Below, in pieces: positions 44,335-53,536 of a DNA stretch of 64,000 nucleotides. Each line of letters opens with the position of its first letter. Positions within the stretch are counted from its first letter, which is position 1. The notes under the pieces are model-generated. The model was not told the DNA's origin. It was given only the letters and a program-made list of their open reading frames with translations, and did no database searches. This stretch comes from Streptomyces drozdowiczii (GTDB lineage: Bacteria; Actinomycetota; Actinomycetes; Streptomycetales; Streptomycetaceae): positions 1,054,001 to 1,118,000 of the forward strand of contig NZ_CP098740.1 of the NCBI RefSeq assembly GCF_026167665.1. The letters run 5' to 3'. Both the position numbers and the translations under genes were made by a program.

Positions 44335-44916
44335 ATGGACACACAACCGCTCGACCTGGAACCGGCCGCGCGCCGGATCACCGCGCAGCTCGACGCCGTG
44401 GACGACGGGGCGCTGGGGGCCGTGACACCGTGCCCCGGCGTGACCGTGGGCGCCCTGCTCGCCCATATCGAGGGCTTGGCCGTCGCCTTCCGCGACGCCG
44501 CCCGCAAGGAGCCGGGGCCCGTCACCGACTCGGCGCCCGACGTGGAGTCCGGCGTCCTCGCATCCGGCTGGCGGACCACGCTGCCCGCCGCGCTCGACGG
44601 GATGGTGGCCGCCTGGCGCTCCCCCGACGCCTGGGAGGGCATGACCAGGGCGGGCGGCATCGACCTGCCCGGCCAGGTGGCGGGGATGGTCGCGCTCAAC
44701 GAGCTGGTCCTGCACGGCTGGGACCTCGCGAAGGCGACCGGGCAGCCCTTCGACGCCGAGGAGGCCCACCTGCGCAACACGCTCGCGCTGCTGGCGGACC
44801 AGGGCGACGACCCCTCGCCGTTCGGTCCGCCGGTTCCGGTCGCCGACGATGCGCCGCTGCTGGACCGGGCGGTGGCGCGGGGCGGACGGCGGCCGGACTG
44901 GCGGCCCGGGAGCTGA
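44335..44916 (+). CDS. TIGR03086-type DinB/maleylpyruvate-isomerase fold protein
   Basis: The 193-residue protein has the actinobacterial pattern VTPCPGVTVGALLAHIEGLA and LNELVLHGWDLAKATGQPF. The histidines of LLAHI and LVLHGWDL are the usual metal ligands. Members are thiol-dependent or of unknown activity. It follows the amidohydrolase by 37 bp and may be co-transcribed. Confidence 0.87.
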   Translation: MDTQPLDLEPAARRITAQLDAVDDGALGAVTPCPGVTVGALLAHIEGLAVAFRDAARKEPGPVTDSAPDVESGVLASGWRTTLPAALDGMVAAWRSPDAWEGMTRAGGIDLPGQVAGMVALNELVLHGWDLAKATGQPFDAEEAHLRNTLALLADQGDDPSPFGPPVPVADDAPLLDRAVARGGRRPDWRPGS

Positions 44917-44947
44917 CGAGGGGCGGGGCCGCCGGAGCGCGCGCCCC

Positions 44948-45631
44948 TCAGCTCGTGAAGAACTCCGTGATCCGCTGCGCCGTCTGCTCCGGATCGGCCT
45001 CGTGCGGGCGGTGACCGCCGCCCATCGTGACCAGGTGGCAGTCCGGGATCATCGAGGCCATGTCCTGGAGCCGCCCCTGCGGCATCGTGCTCGTCGGTCC
45101 GCCCGCGAGCAACAGCGTCGGCGCGACGATCTCCCCGAGACCCCGCGCCCACGCCGGATCCGGGTCCGCCAGCTCGCCGTTCACCGGGGCGAGCGCCGCC
45201 TCGTCGTAATCGGCGGGCCCGTCCGGCTCGACCGCCGGGCCCGCCGCCCCGGGGAACGGCGGCGGGGTCTCCACCAGCACCAGCCGCTCCACCCGGTCCG
45301 GGTGCTCCTGCGCGAGGAGGTGGGCGACGACCCCGCCCATGCCGTGGCCGACCACGCCCGCCCGGTCGAGTTCGCACTCGTCCAGGAAGCCGAGCACGTC
45401 GTCGCGCATCAGCTCCAGGTCGTACTCGTCGGGCCAGTCGCTCTCCCCGTGGCCGCGCAGGTCGATTGCGTACACCCGCCATTCCCGCCCCAGCAGGCTC
45501 CCGGCCGCTTCCCAGCTCGCCGCGCTCGCGCCGAGATCGTGCAGCAGTACGACGGGCGACCCGAACGGGTCACCCCAGGTCCGGTACGCCAGCCGCACGT
45601 CGCCGACATCCACCACAGACTGATCATCCAT
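44948..45631 (-). CDS. alpha/beta hydrolase with altered nucleophile
   Basis: The 227-residue alpha/beta fold protein has the oxyanion region VVLLHDLGASAASW, DLRGHGESDWP, and a terminal histidine in MGGGHRPHEADPEQ. The nucleophile elbow reads VVGHGMGG: glycine replaces the serine usually found in GHSMGG. If correct, it is not a standard serine hydrolase. Codon reading at GGC CAC GGC ATG GGC is unambiguous. It is transcribed convergent with the TIGR03086 gene. Confidence 0.83.
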   Translation of the reverse strand: MDDQSVVDVGDVRLAYRTWGDPFGSPVVLLHDLGASAASWEAAGSLLGREWRVYAIDLRGHGESDWPDEYDLELMRDDVLGFLDECELDRAGVVGHGMGGVVAHLLAQEHPDRVERLVLVETPPPFPGAAGPAVEPDGPADYDEAALAPVNGELADPDPAWARGLGEIVAPTLLLAGGPTSTMPQGRLQDMASMIPDCHLVTMGGGHRPHEADPEQTAQRITEFFTS

Positions 45632-45691
45632 GCCCCCGACGCTACCGCCGAATGCGCCGGTATCACGCCTCTGGCCTGGCAGGCTGGACCG

Positions 45692-46522
45692 GTGAAGCTC
45701 ACCACGCGCGCCCTGGTCACCCCCTTCGCCGCCCTCCTGATGACCGCCACCACGCTCACCGGCTGCGCCCAGGCCGGTGGCTCCTCCGGCAAGGGGGCGG
45801 CGGACGGGCTGGCCGCCCCGGCGAAGAAGGACATCGCCATGCAACTGGTCTCCAGCGCGGAGAACTCCACGCTGGACTGGAAGGCGCAGTACGGCTACAT
45901 CGAGGACATCGGGGACGGGCGCGGCTACACGGGCGGCATCATCGGCTTCTGCTCCGGCACCGGGGACATGCTCCGGGTCGTGGAGCGGTACGCGAAGTCC
46001 CGGCCGGGCAACGCGCTGGAGCGGTTCCTGCCCGCGCTGCGGAAGGTGAAGGGCAGCGACGCGCACACGGGGCTCGGCTCCCCGTTCGCCCGAGCCTGGG
46101 CCGAGGCGGCGAAGGACGCGAAGTTCCGGGAGGCGCAGGACGCCGAGCGGGACGCGTCGTACTTCGATCCGGCGGTACGGCAGGCGAAGCGGGACGGGCT
46201 GGGCACGCTGGGCCAGTTCGCGTACTACGACGCGTACGTCATGCACGGCGAGGCCGACGCGGACGGCACCACCGGTTTCCGCACGATCCGGAGCCAGGCG
46301 CTCGACGCGGCCAGGACGCCCGCGGACGGGGGTGACGAGACCGCGTATCTGGACGCCTTCCTCGACGCCCGGGTCGACGCGATCCGCGAGGAGCCCTCGC
46401 ACAGCGACACCAGCCGGGTCGAGACCGCGCAACGGGTCTTCCTGGACGAGGGCAACCTCGATCTGGACCCGCCGCTGGCCTGGAAGGTGTACGGCGACAG
46501 CTACGAGATCAAGAGCTCCTAG
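45692..46522 (+). CDS. GH46 chitosanase, lipoprotein form
   Basis: The 276-residue protein begins with a lipoprotein signal ending TTLTGC and continues as a GH46 chitosanase with the catalytic glutamate in SSAENSTLDW and aspartate in YIEDIGDGRGYTGGIIGF. Full family segments follow (FCSGTGDML, FAYYDAYVMHG, ETAYLDAFLDARV). Lipid anchoring would keep it on the cell surface. GTG 45692 is the start. No operator like that of the second copy is seen upstream. Confidence 0.93.
   Translation: MKLTTRALVTPFAALLMTATTLTGCAQAGGSSGKGAADGLAAPAKKDIAMQLVSSAENSTLDWKAQYGYIEDIGDGRGYTGGIIGFCSGTGDMLRVVERYAKSRPGNALERFLPALRKVKGSDAHTGLGSPFARAWAEAAKDAKFREAQDAERDASYFDPAVRQAKRDGLGTLGQFAYYDAYVMHGEADADGTTGFRTIRSQALDAARTPADGGDETAYLDAFLDARVDAIREEPSHSDTSRVETAQRVFLDEGNLDLDPPLAWKVYGDSYEIKSS
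45818..45912 (+). repeat. 95-bp block identical to part of the second chitosanase
   Basis: Positions 45818-45912 and 46808-46902 are identical over 95 bp, an offset of 990 bp. They encode the catalytic-glutamate segment. The flanks are less similar. Confidence 0.85.
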
Positions 46523-46584
46523 CCCGGGTAACGTTCCTCAACTCGCCCGTGTCGAAGGGGTGTACGACCACCGTTCGCGCCTGA

Positions 46585-46599
46585 TAGGAAAGCTTCCTA
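46585..46599. promoter_or_regulatory. chitosanase operator palindrome (CsnR-type)
   Basis: TAGGAAAGCTTCCTA has perfect 6-bp arms around AGC and lies 38 bp before the second chitosanase start. A palindrome before streptomycete chitosanase genes is known to bind the ROK repressor CsnR. Confidence 0.7.
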
Positions 46600-46636
46600 A
46601 CAGAACAGCGGAACGACGAACTCCTTTGGAGGACAG

Positions 46637-47500
46637 GTGTACGCTCCCCACAAGCGCACCGCACGTCGCACCACCCGATCCGTGCGCCTCGCGCTCGTCG
46701 CGGTCGGACTGACCCTCACGGCGGTGCCCGCCACCGCCTTCGCCGGCACCACGCCCGTCCCCACGGCGGCTCACCAGCAGGAGGCGGCCTTGGCCGGTCT
46801 CGACGATCCGGCGAAGAAGGACATCGCCATGCAACTGGTCTCCAGCGCGGAGAACTCCACGCTGGACTGGAAGGCGCAGTACGGCTACATCGAGGACATC
46901 GGCGACGGCCGCGGCTACACCGCGGGCATCATCGGCTTCTGCTCCGGCACCGGCGACATGCTCGACCTGGTGGAGCTGTACACGCGGCGCAAGCCGGACA
47001 ACGTACTGGCCGGGTATCTGCCGGCCCTGCGCGAGGTGGACGGCAGCGACTCGCACGACGGTCTGGACCCGGGCTTCCAGGACGCCTGGGAGACGGCCGC
47101 CCAGGATCCGGACTTCCAGCAGGCGCAGAACGACGAGCGCGACCGGGTGTACTTCGACCCGGCGGTCGGCCGGGCCAAGAGCGACGGCCTGGGCACGCTC
47201 GGCCAGTTCGCCTACTACGACGCCATCGTGATGCACGGCGACGGCGGCGACAGCACGAGCTTCGGGTCCATCCGGCAGCGGGCCCTGGCACAGGCGAAGC
47301 CGCCGGCCCAGGGCGGTGACGAGGTGGCCTACCTCGACGCCTTCCTGGACGCGCGGGTCTGGGCCATGGAGCAGGAGGAGGCCCACTCGGACACCAGCCG
47401 GGTGGACACCGCCCAGCGGGTCTTCCTGCGGAACGGCAATCTGAACCTGGACCCGCCGCTCGACTGGAAGGTGTACGGGGACAGCTTCCACATCGGCTGA
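46637..47500 (+). CDS. GH46 chitosanase, secreted form
   Basis: The 287-residue protein has an arginine-rich signal (RRTTRSVRLALVAVGLTLTA) cleaved near FAG, followed by a GH46 domain with SSAENSTLDW and YIEDIGDGRGYTAGIIGF. It hydrolyses chitosan to glucosamine oligomers outside the cell. GTG 46637 follows GGAGG. It is a close neighbour of the lipoprotein chitosanase and has its own palindromic operator and a downstream terminator. Confidence 0.94.
   Translation: MYAPHKRTARRTTRSVRLALVAVGLTLTAVPATAFAGTTPVPTAAHQQEAALAGLDDPAKKDIAMQLVSSAENSTLDWKAQYGYIEDIGDGRGYTAGIIGFCSGTGDMLDLVELYTRRKPDNVLAGYLPALREVDGSDSHDGLDPGFQDAWETAAQDPDFQQAQNDERDRVYFDPAVGRAKSDGLGTLGQFAYYDAIVMHGDGGDSTSFGSIRQRALAQAKPPAQGGDEVAYLDAFLDARVWAMEQEEAHSDTSRVDTAQRVFLRNGNLNLDPPLDWKVYGDSFHIG
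46808..46902 (+). repeat. 95-bp block identical to part of the first chitosanase
   Basis: Second member of the identical pair described at 45818-45912. The exact match of synonymous sites suggests recent gene conversion between the two adjacent genes. Confidence 0.85.
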
Positions 47501-47517
47501 GCACCGGCGGAACCACT

Positions 47518-47551
47518 CGTGGCGCGTACGGCCAACCCCGTACGCGCCACG
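47518..47551. terminator. strong hairpin between chitosanase and purine permease
   Basis: CGTGGCGCGTACGG pairs perfectly with CCGTACGCGCCACG, 14 bp, with a 6-nt loop. It lies between two convergent genes and can serve both. Confidence 0.75.
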
Positions 47552-47567
47552 CTGTGCTGACCGTACG

Positions 47568-49019
47568 TCAGTGAGCGGCGACCTCCATCGCCTTGACCGG
47601 GTCGTGGCCGCCAGGTGCGGTGCCCGCCTCGTCCGTGTCGGCTTTGCGGCCGAGGTGGTTGAAGGCCAGGTTGAGGACGATCGCCACCACGCATCCCGTC
47701 GAGATGCCGGAGTCCAGGACGACCAGGAGGTCCTTCGGGAAGGCGTGGTAGAAGTCGGGCGCCGCGATCGGTATCAGCCCGACGCCGACGGCCGCCGCGA
47801 CGATCAGCGCGTTCTCGCCCTTCTCCAGCGCGGCGCCGGCCAGGGTCTGGATGCCGCTGGCCGCGACCGAGCCGAACAGGACGATGCCCGCGCCGCCGAG
47901 CACCGGCAGCGGCACCAGCGCGATGACGGACGCGGCCACCGGGACCAGGCCGAGCAGGATCAGGATGCCGCCGCCGGCCGCGACGACGAAGCGGCTGCGG
48001 ACCTTGGTCATCGCGACCAGGCCGATGTTCTGGGCGAAGGCGCTGCACATGAAGCCGTTGAACAGCGGGCTGATGGCACTGCCCAGGGTGTCGGCGCGCA
48101 GCCCGCCCTCGATGGTCCGTTCGTCGGCGGGGCGGTCCACGATCTTGCCGAGGGCCAGCATGTCCGCCGTGGACTCGGTCATGCAGACCAGCATCACGAT
48201 GCTCATCGAGACGATCGCGGCGATCTCGAACTGCGGGGCGCCGAAGTGGAACGGGGTGGGGAAGCCGATCGCGTCGGCGTTCTTGATCGCGCCGAAGTCG
48301 GTGATGCCGACGGGGATCGCGATGAGCGTGCCGATGATCAAGCCGAGCAGGATGGCGATCTGCTGGAGGAAGCCGCGCAGCAGTTTGCGCAGGGCCAGCA
48401 CGATGACGAGGGTGACCGCCGCCATGGTGATGTTGGTGGTGGAGCCGTAGTCGTGGGCGGTCGCGTTGCCGCCCTGGGACCAGTTGAAGGCGACCGGCAG
48501 CAGCGAGACACCGATGAGGGTGATGACGGTGCCGGTGACCACGGGTGGGAAGAAGCGGACCAGTTTGCAGAAGTAGGGCGCGAGGACGAAGCCGAGGAGG
48601 CTCGCCACGATGATCGCGCCGAAGATGACGGCGATCCCGTCGTGGCCCCGGTCCTTGCCGATCGCCACCATCGGGGTCACCCCGGCGAACGAGACGCCGT
48701 TGACGAACGGCAGCCGGGCGCCTATGCGCCAGAAGCCGAGCGTCTGGAGCAGGGTGGCTATGCCCGCGGTGAACAGGCTCGCCCCCATCAGGAACGCGGT
48801 CTCCTTGGGGCTGAGGCCCACGGCGGGCCCCACGATCATGGGCGGGGCCACCACGCCCGCGTACATCGCGGCCACGTGCTGGAGGCCGCTGGTGAACATC
48901 TTCAGCGGGGGGAGTGTCTCGTCGACCGGATGCTTCCGGTCGGACGGGGCCGTCTCCGGCGCACCGTCGGTGTGGGGGGTCGCACTTGCGTCGTCGCGAA
49001 ACCTGGGCGTAGCTGCCAC
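47568..49019 (-). CDS. NCS2-family purine (xanthine/uric acid) permease
   Basis: The 483-residue permease has about 14 transmembrane helices and the NCS2 signatures LQHVAAMYAGVVAPP, LPFVNGVSFAGVTP, VCMTESTADMLALG and NGFMCSAFAQNIGLVAMT. These match the UapA/PbuX group. GTG 49019 has GGAGGAACC upstream. It is the most distal gene of the purine cluster. The 273-bp gap from the deaminase holds no gene. Confidence 0.93.
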   Translation of the reverse strand: MAATPRFRDDASATPHTDGAPETAPSDRKHPVDETLPPLKMFTSGLQHVAAMYAGVVAPPMIVGPAVGLSPKETAFLMGASLFTAGIATLLQTLGFWRIGARLPFVNGVSFAGVTPMVAIGKDRGHDGIAVIFGAIIVASLLGFVLAPYFCKLVRFFPPVVTGTVITLIGVSLLPVAFNWSQGGNATAHDYGSTTNITMAAVTLVIVLALRKLLRGFLQQIAILLGLIIGTLIAIPVGITDFGAIKNADAIGFPTPFHFGAPQFEIAAIVSMSIVMLVCMTESTADMLALGKIVDRPADERTIEGGLRADTLGSAISPLFNGFMCSAFAQNIGLVAMTKVRSRFVVAAGGGILILLGLVPVAASVIALVPLPVLGGAGIVLFGSVAASGIQTLAGAALEKGENALIVAAAVGVGLIPIAAPDFYHAFPKDLLVVLDSGISTGCVVAIVLNLAFNHLGRKADTDEAGTAPGGHDPVKAMEVAAH

Positions 49020-49292
49020 GGCGGTTCCTCCGGTCGGTTACACGTCGGCGGTGACGTGGGGTTCAGGGAGGTGGTGCCGGGGCCGGTCCGCCGGACCGGG
49101 CCCCGTGTGCTGCGGTGGTGCGGTGAGGCAGGTCGAACGGCTGGTGCGGGCAGCCGGGATCGCCGGTGCGGGAGGCGCGTGCGCGTGGGCGGCGCGCCTC
49201 CCGCGCCGGTTGCCGCGGACCCCGCTCGGGTCCGCGGCGGCCGGGCCGAGGGCCGTCCCCCTCGTCCGGCCGCTTTCGGGGCCGCCGGGCCG

Positions 49293-50690
49293 TCAGGCTC
49301 CGGCGGCGATCTGGGCGAGGCGGCGGGCCTCGTCGCGGGTGGCGCGGGCGATGGCGTCCTCGTCCGCGGTGACCAGGCGGCCGGACTCCACGACCGGCTT
49401 GCCGTCGACCAGCGACAGGGTGACCGGGGCGGCGGCGCCGAAGACGAGCGCGGTGACCGGGTCGGCGATGGAGGCGTGGGCGAGGGTGTCCAGCTTCCAG
49501 AGGACCAGGTCGGCGAGCTTGCCGGCCTCCAGCGAGCCGGTCTGCGCGGCGCGGCCCAGGACCTGGGCGCCGCCGTAGGTGCCGAGGCGCAGCGCCTGAC
49601 GGGCGTTCAGGGCGCGCTCGCGGTGCGGGCCGAGGCGGTTGATGAGGAGGGCGTTGCGGAGTTCGGTGTGGAGCTCGCCGGACTCGTTGGACGCGGTGCC
49701 GTCGACGCCGAGGCCGACCGGGACCCCGGCGGCGAGCATGTCCGGGACGCGGGCGATGCCCGCGGCGAGGCGGGCGTTGGACGACGGGCAGTGGGCGACG
49801 CCGGTGCCGGTGCGGGCGAAGGCCGCGATGTCCGAGTCGTTCATGTGGACGCAGTGCGCCATCCACACATCCTCGCCGAGCCAGCCGGTGGACTCGAAGT
49901 AGTCCGTGGGGCCCATGCCGAACAGCTCGTGGCAGAACTTCTCCTCCTCCACGGTCTCCGAGCCGTGGGTGTGCAGCCGCACGCCCTTGCGCCGGGCCAG
50001 TTCGGCGCCCTGGCGCATGAGTTCGGTGGATACGGAGAACGGCGAGCAGGGGGCGACGGCGACCTGGGTCATCGCGTCGAAGGAGGCGTCGTGGTGGGCG
50101 TCGACGGTCGCCTCGGTGGCGGCGAGCGCGCCTTCCAGGGTCTCCACGGCGAAGTCCGGGGGCAGCCCGCCGTCCTTCTCGCTGCGGTCCATGGAGCCCC
50201 GGGCGAGGGTGAAGCGTACGCCCATGTCGCGGGCGGCCCCGATGATGGCGCCGGACAGGTCGCCGGAGCCCTTCGGGTAGACGTAGTGGTGGTCCATCGC
50301 GGTGGTGACACCGCCGAGCGCCATCATGGCGAGCGAGCCCTGCGCGGCGGCGCGGGCCATCGGCTCGTCGATGCGCGCCCACGTCGGGTACAGCGCGACC
50401 AGCCAGTTGAAGAGGTTGTGGTCGGTGGCCAGGCCCCGGGTGATCCACTGGTAGAAGTGGTGGTGCGTGTTGATCAGGCCGGGGGTTGCCAGGTGGCCGG
50501 TTCCGTCGATCCGGCGTACGACGTTCTCCAGGCCCTCGGGTGCCCGGCCGGCGCCGACGGACTCGATGCGGTTCCCGGCGACGACGACATAGCCCGAGGC
50601 GTACTCGGTGTCGGCGGCGTCGACGGTCGCGATCGAGCAGTTCTCGATGACGATGCGCTCCACCCGGTCGGGGGCTGCCGGTGCTGCCAT
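49293..50690 (-). CDS. 8-oxoguanine/guanine deaminase-type amidohydrolase
   Basis: The 465-residue enzyme has the metal site GLINTHHHFYQW, a later histidine in VRLHTHGSETVEEE, MAHCVHMNDSD and the aspartate in VGLGVDGTASNE. These are the cyclic deaminase features and the HHH form is typical of 8-oxoguanine deaminase. Guanine is the likely natural substrate in this purine operon; other purine-type amines are possible. ATG 50690 follows GAAGGAA; the frame is open further up without a better start. Confidence 0.9.
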   Translation of the reverse strand: MAAPAAPDRVERIVIENCSIATVDAADTEYASGYVVVAGNRIESVGAGRAPEGLENVVRRIDGTGHLATPGLINTHHHFYQWITRGLATDHNLFNWLVALYPTWARIDEPMARAAAQGSLAMMALGGVTTAMDHHYVYPKGSGDLSGAIIGAARDMGVRFTLARGSMDRSEKDGGLPPDFAVETLEGALAATEATVDAHHDASFDAMTQVAVAPCSPFSVSTELMRQGAELARRKGVRLHTHGSETVEEEKFCHELFGMGPTDYFESTGWLGEDVWMAHCVHMNDSDIAAFARTGTGVAHCPSSNARLAAGIARVPDMLAAGVPVGLGVDGTASNESGELHTELRNALLINRLGPHRERALNARQALRLGTYGGAQVLGRAAQTGSLEAGKLADLVLWKLDTLAHASIADPVTALVFGAAAPVTLSLVDGKPVVESGRLVTADEDAIARATRDEARRLAQIAAGA

Positions 50691-50732
50691 GGTGCTTCCT
50701 TCTCTCATCTGGGATGTGGGCACGGCAGGACC

Positions 50733-52130
50733 CTAGGAGGATTTGAGTGCCACGGCGGTGCGGCCGTGGGTGCCGAGATGGTGGAAGAACAGGTTGAGCA
50801 GGACCGCGACGAGCGCCCCCGCACTGATTCCGGAGCCCAGGACGGTCTGGGCCCAGGACGGGAAGTCCGCGTAGAAGCCGGGCGCGGCGAGCGGGACGAT
50901 GCCCGCGCCGAGGGCCACGGCGACCAGGATGATGTTGGAGCTGTCGTCCAGGCCGGCTTCGGAGAGCGTACGGATGCCGCTGACCGCGATCGAGCCGAAG
51001 AGGACGATGCCGGCGCCGCCGAGCACGGGCATCGGGACGAGCGAGACGACCGCGCCGAGCACCGGGAAGAGGCCGAGCACCAGCAGCGCGGCTCCGGCCG
51101 CGGCGACGACGTAACGGCTGCGGACCCTGGTGAGCGAGACGACGCCCACGTTCTGCGCGAAGGCGCTGGTGGGGAAGCCGCCGAAGACCGGGCCGATCAG
51201 GGTGGCGATGCCGTCGGTGCGCAGGCCGCGGGTGAGGGTGCGTCCGTCGGTGCGGCGGTCGCAGATCTCACCGACGGCCAGCATCCCGGCGGAGGACTCG
51301 GTCATCAGGACGAGCATCACGATGCACAGCGAGAGGATCGCGGCCGGCTGGAACTCCGGCGCCCCGAAGGCGAACGGCGTGGGTACGGCGGCGAGCGGGG
51401 CGTCGCGCAGCGAGGAGAAGTCGGCGAGCCCGAACGGCACGGCGGCCAGCGTGCCGATCAACAGCCCCATGAGCAGCGCGACTTGGCGCAGGAAGCCGCG
51501 TCCGAAGCGCTGGATGAGCAGGATGACGACGAGGGTGAACGCGGCGAGCGCGAGGTACTTCATGTCACCGAAGTCGGTGGCCGTCTTGTCGCCGCCCTGC
51601 GCCCAGGAGACCGGTACGGGCATCAGGGTGACCCCGATGAGGGTGATCACGACGCCGGTGACCAGGGGCGGGAAGAAGCGCAGGAGTCTGCCGAAGAACG
51701 GCCCGACGGCCAGGCAGAACACTCCGGCGACGAGCACCGCGCCGTAGATCGCGGGCAGTTGGTGTCCGGGCGCGTTGGTCTCGGCGATGGCGAGCATCGG
51801 GGCGATACCGGCGGAGGACGCGGCGTTGACGAACGGCAGCCGGTTGCCGGCGAGGCCGCCGATGCCGAGGGTCTGGAGCAGGGTGGCGCAGCCGGCGATG
51901 AGGAGGCTGGCCGCGATGAGCCGGGTCATGCCCGCCGCGTCGAGGCCGACGGCCTGGCCGATGATCAGCGGAGGGGTGACGACACCGGCGTACATGGCGG
52001 CGATGTGCTGGAGGGCGGCCGGCAGGAGCCGCGAGGGGGTGAGCTTCTCGTCCACCGGGTGCACCGCACGCTCCGGCGGGGTGGAACAGGGGCCTTCTGC
52101 TTCCGCGGGCCCGGATGCTGGCTGTGCCAT
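50733..52130 (-). CDS. NCS2-family purine permease, second copy
   Basis: This 465-residue permease shares the same signatures (LQHIAAMYAGVVTPP, LPFVNAASSAGIAP, VLMTESSAGMLAVG, GGFPTSAFAQNVGVVSLT). Its start has GGAGGG upstream. Two permeases in one operon may divide urate/xanthine and other purines. It lies 42 bp before the deaminase start and 70 bp after the uricase stop. Confidence 0.93.
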   Translation of the reverse strand: MAQPASGPAEAEGPCSTPPERAVHPVDEKLTPSRLLPAALQHIAAMYAGVVTPPLIIGQAVGLDAAGMTRLIAASLLIAGCATLLQTLGIGGLAGNRLPFVNAASSAGIAPMLAIAETNAPGHQLPAIYGAVLVAGVFCLAVGPFFGRLLRFFPPLVTGVVITLIGVTLMPVPVSWAQGGDKTATDFGDMKYLALAAFTLVVILLIQRFGRGFLRQVALLMGLLIGTLAAVPFGLADFSSLRDAPLAAVPTPFAFGAPEFQPAAILSLCIVMLVLMTESSAGMLAVGEICDRRTDGRTLTRGLRTDGIATLIGPVFGGFPTSAFAQNVGVVSLTRVRSRYVVAAAGAALLVLGLFPVLGAVVSLVPMPVLGGAGIVLFGSIAVSGIRTLSEAGLDDSSNIILVAVALGAGIVPLAAPGFYADFPSWAQTVLGSGISAGALVAVLLNLFFHHLGTHGRTAVALKSS

Positions 52131-52200
52131 GAGGGTTCCCTCCGGCCCGGCCGGTGCCCGGCCGCCGTCGTGGGCGGGCGGGCACCGGCGCGGCGCCGCG

Positions 52201-53124
52201 TCAGAGGTTGGTCATGTCGACCGGGATCTGCGGCTCGACGCCGTCCCGGAGCACGGTGCCCTCGATGAGCCCGTACGGACGGTCGGCCGCGAAGTACACC
52301 TCGTTGTCGTTCTTGAGGCCGAACGGCTCCAAGTCCACAAGGAAGTGGTGGTTGTTCGGCAGCGAGAAGCGGATCTCGTCGATCTCGCTGCGGTTGTTGA
52401 TGATGCGCGAACCCATCTGGTACAGGGTCTGCTGGAGCGAGAGCGAGTAGGTCTCGGCGAAGGCGTGCAGCATGTGCTTGCGCGCCTGCTCGTAGGACTT
52501 CTCCCAGTTCGGCATGCGCTGCTCGTCGCTGGTCCAGTTGTAGCGCCAGCGGGCGGAGACGTCGGTCGCGAGGATGCGGTCGTACGCCTCCTTGAGCGTC
52601 GTGTACTTGTCCTTGACGTAGCCCCAGAACTCGGAGTTGGTCGAGTTCATCACGGTCAGGTCCTTGAGCCCGGAGACGACCTGCCACTTCTCACCGTCGA
52701 AGGTGATCTGGGCGGTGCGGATCTCCTGGTTCTTGCGGACGAAGGAGTGCTTGACCTCGTCGGACCCGATGAAGCGGGAGTTCGCGTCCGAGGTGGCGAT
52801 GCGCTCCCAGGCGTACTCCTCGATGCGGATGCGCGCCGTCTTGATCGGCTCCTGCGAGGTCACGAAGTGGCGGGCGAGGTGGATGCCGAACTGCTCGGCG
52901 GACTCGATCCCGTGCTCCTTGGCGAACGCGAACACCGTGTTCTTGGTGGTGTCCGTGGGCAGGACGTGCGCGTTGGAGCCGGAGTAGTGGACGTCGTCCA
53001 TCTCGCCGGAGAGCGCGACCGAGACGTTCAGGTCCTTGATGTGGTGGGTGTCGCCGTCCCGCGTGATCTTGACGACGCGGTTCTCTGCTTTGCCGTACTG
53101 GTTCTGGCCGAGAATCGTGGGCAT
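52201..53124 (-). CDS. pucL: uricase (urate oxidase)
   Basis: Urate oxidase converts urate to 5-hydroxyisourate with oxygen. The 307-residue protein has both T-fold halves (GQNQYGKAENRVVKITRDG, VLPTDTTKNTVFAFAKEHG; MGSRIINNRSEIDEIRFSLP, NHHFLVDLEPFGL). No cofactor site is required in this enzyme. Its start follows the HIU hydrolase stop by 7 bp. The next steps are encoded just upstream. Confidence 0.95.
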   Translation of the reverse strand: MPTILGQNQYGKAENRVVKITRDGDTHHIKDLNVSVALSGEMDDVHYSGSNAHVLPTDTTKNTVFAFAKEHGIESAEQFGIHLARHFVTSQEPIKTARIRIEEYAWERIATSDANSRFIGSDEVKHSFVRKNQEIRTAQITFDGEKWQVVSGLKDLTVMNSTNSEFWGYVKDKYTTLKEAYDRILATDVSARWRYNWTSDEQRMPNWEKSYEQARKHMLHAFAETYSLSLQQTLYQMGSRIINNRSEIDEIRFSLPNNHHFLVDLEPFGLKNDNEVYFAADRPYGLIEGTVLRDGVEPQIPVDMTNL

Positions 53125-53131
53125 GTGTCTG

Positions 53132-53523
53132 CTAGCTCCCTCGGTATACGGAGTAGCCGAACGGGTTGAGCAGCAGCGGTACGTGGTAGTGCTCGCCCGG
53201 GGTGACGGCGAAAGTGATCGCCACCTCGGGGAAGAACGCGCCGCTGTCCCTTACGCGGGGGCGTCCTGCTGCGCCTCGGCTTGCTTCTTGGCTGTGAAAT
53301 ACGGCTCGGTCTCGAAGTCGAGCCGTACGTGGGTGGTGCCCTCCGGCAGGGCCGGCAGGTCCTTGCAGCGCCCGTCCGCATCGGTCGCGGAGCCCCCGAG
53401 CGTCACCCACTCGGCGTCGGCACCCTGACGGGCGGCGAGCGAGACGGCGACGTCCGCGGCGGGGCGGCCGATGCTGGTGTCCAGGATGTGGGTGGACACC
53501 GATGCGGTGGCGAAGGTGCTCAA
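53132..53523 (-). CDS. uraH: 5-hydroxyisourate hydrolase, probable 1-nt deletion
   Basis: The N-terminal part has the transthyretin-like signature [14 protein letters not shown] and the C-terminal part ends VYRGS, but they are in two frames. The upstream frame stops at 53251 after AQQDAPA. One extra C in the run 53257-53261 gives [17 protein letters not shown] and a continuous protein of about 130 residues, the normal length. The enzyme hydrolyses 5-hydroxyisourate to OHCU. It lies between OHCU decarboxylase and uricase. Confidence 0.88.
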
Positions 53524-53536
53524 GACTCTCCTTGTG

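Noticed and set aside
49020-49292. Search for a gene or operator in the 273-bp gap of the purine operon
   Set aside because: No frame with coding features, dyad or type A/B site was found; it may simply be a long spacer.
47571-52268. 1565-residue plus-strand frame opposite the purine genes
   Set aside because: It is a GC-skew shadow; the reverse strand encodes permeases and a deaminase with intact signatures.
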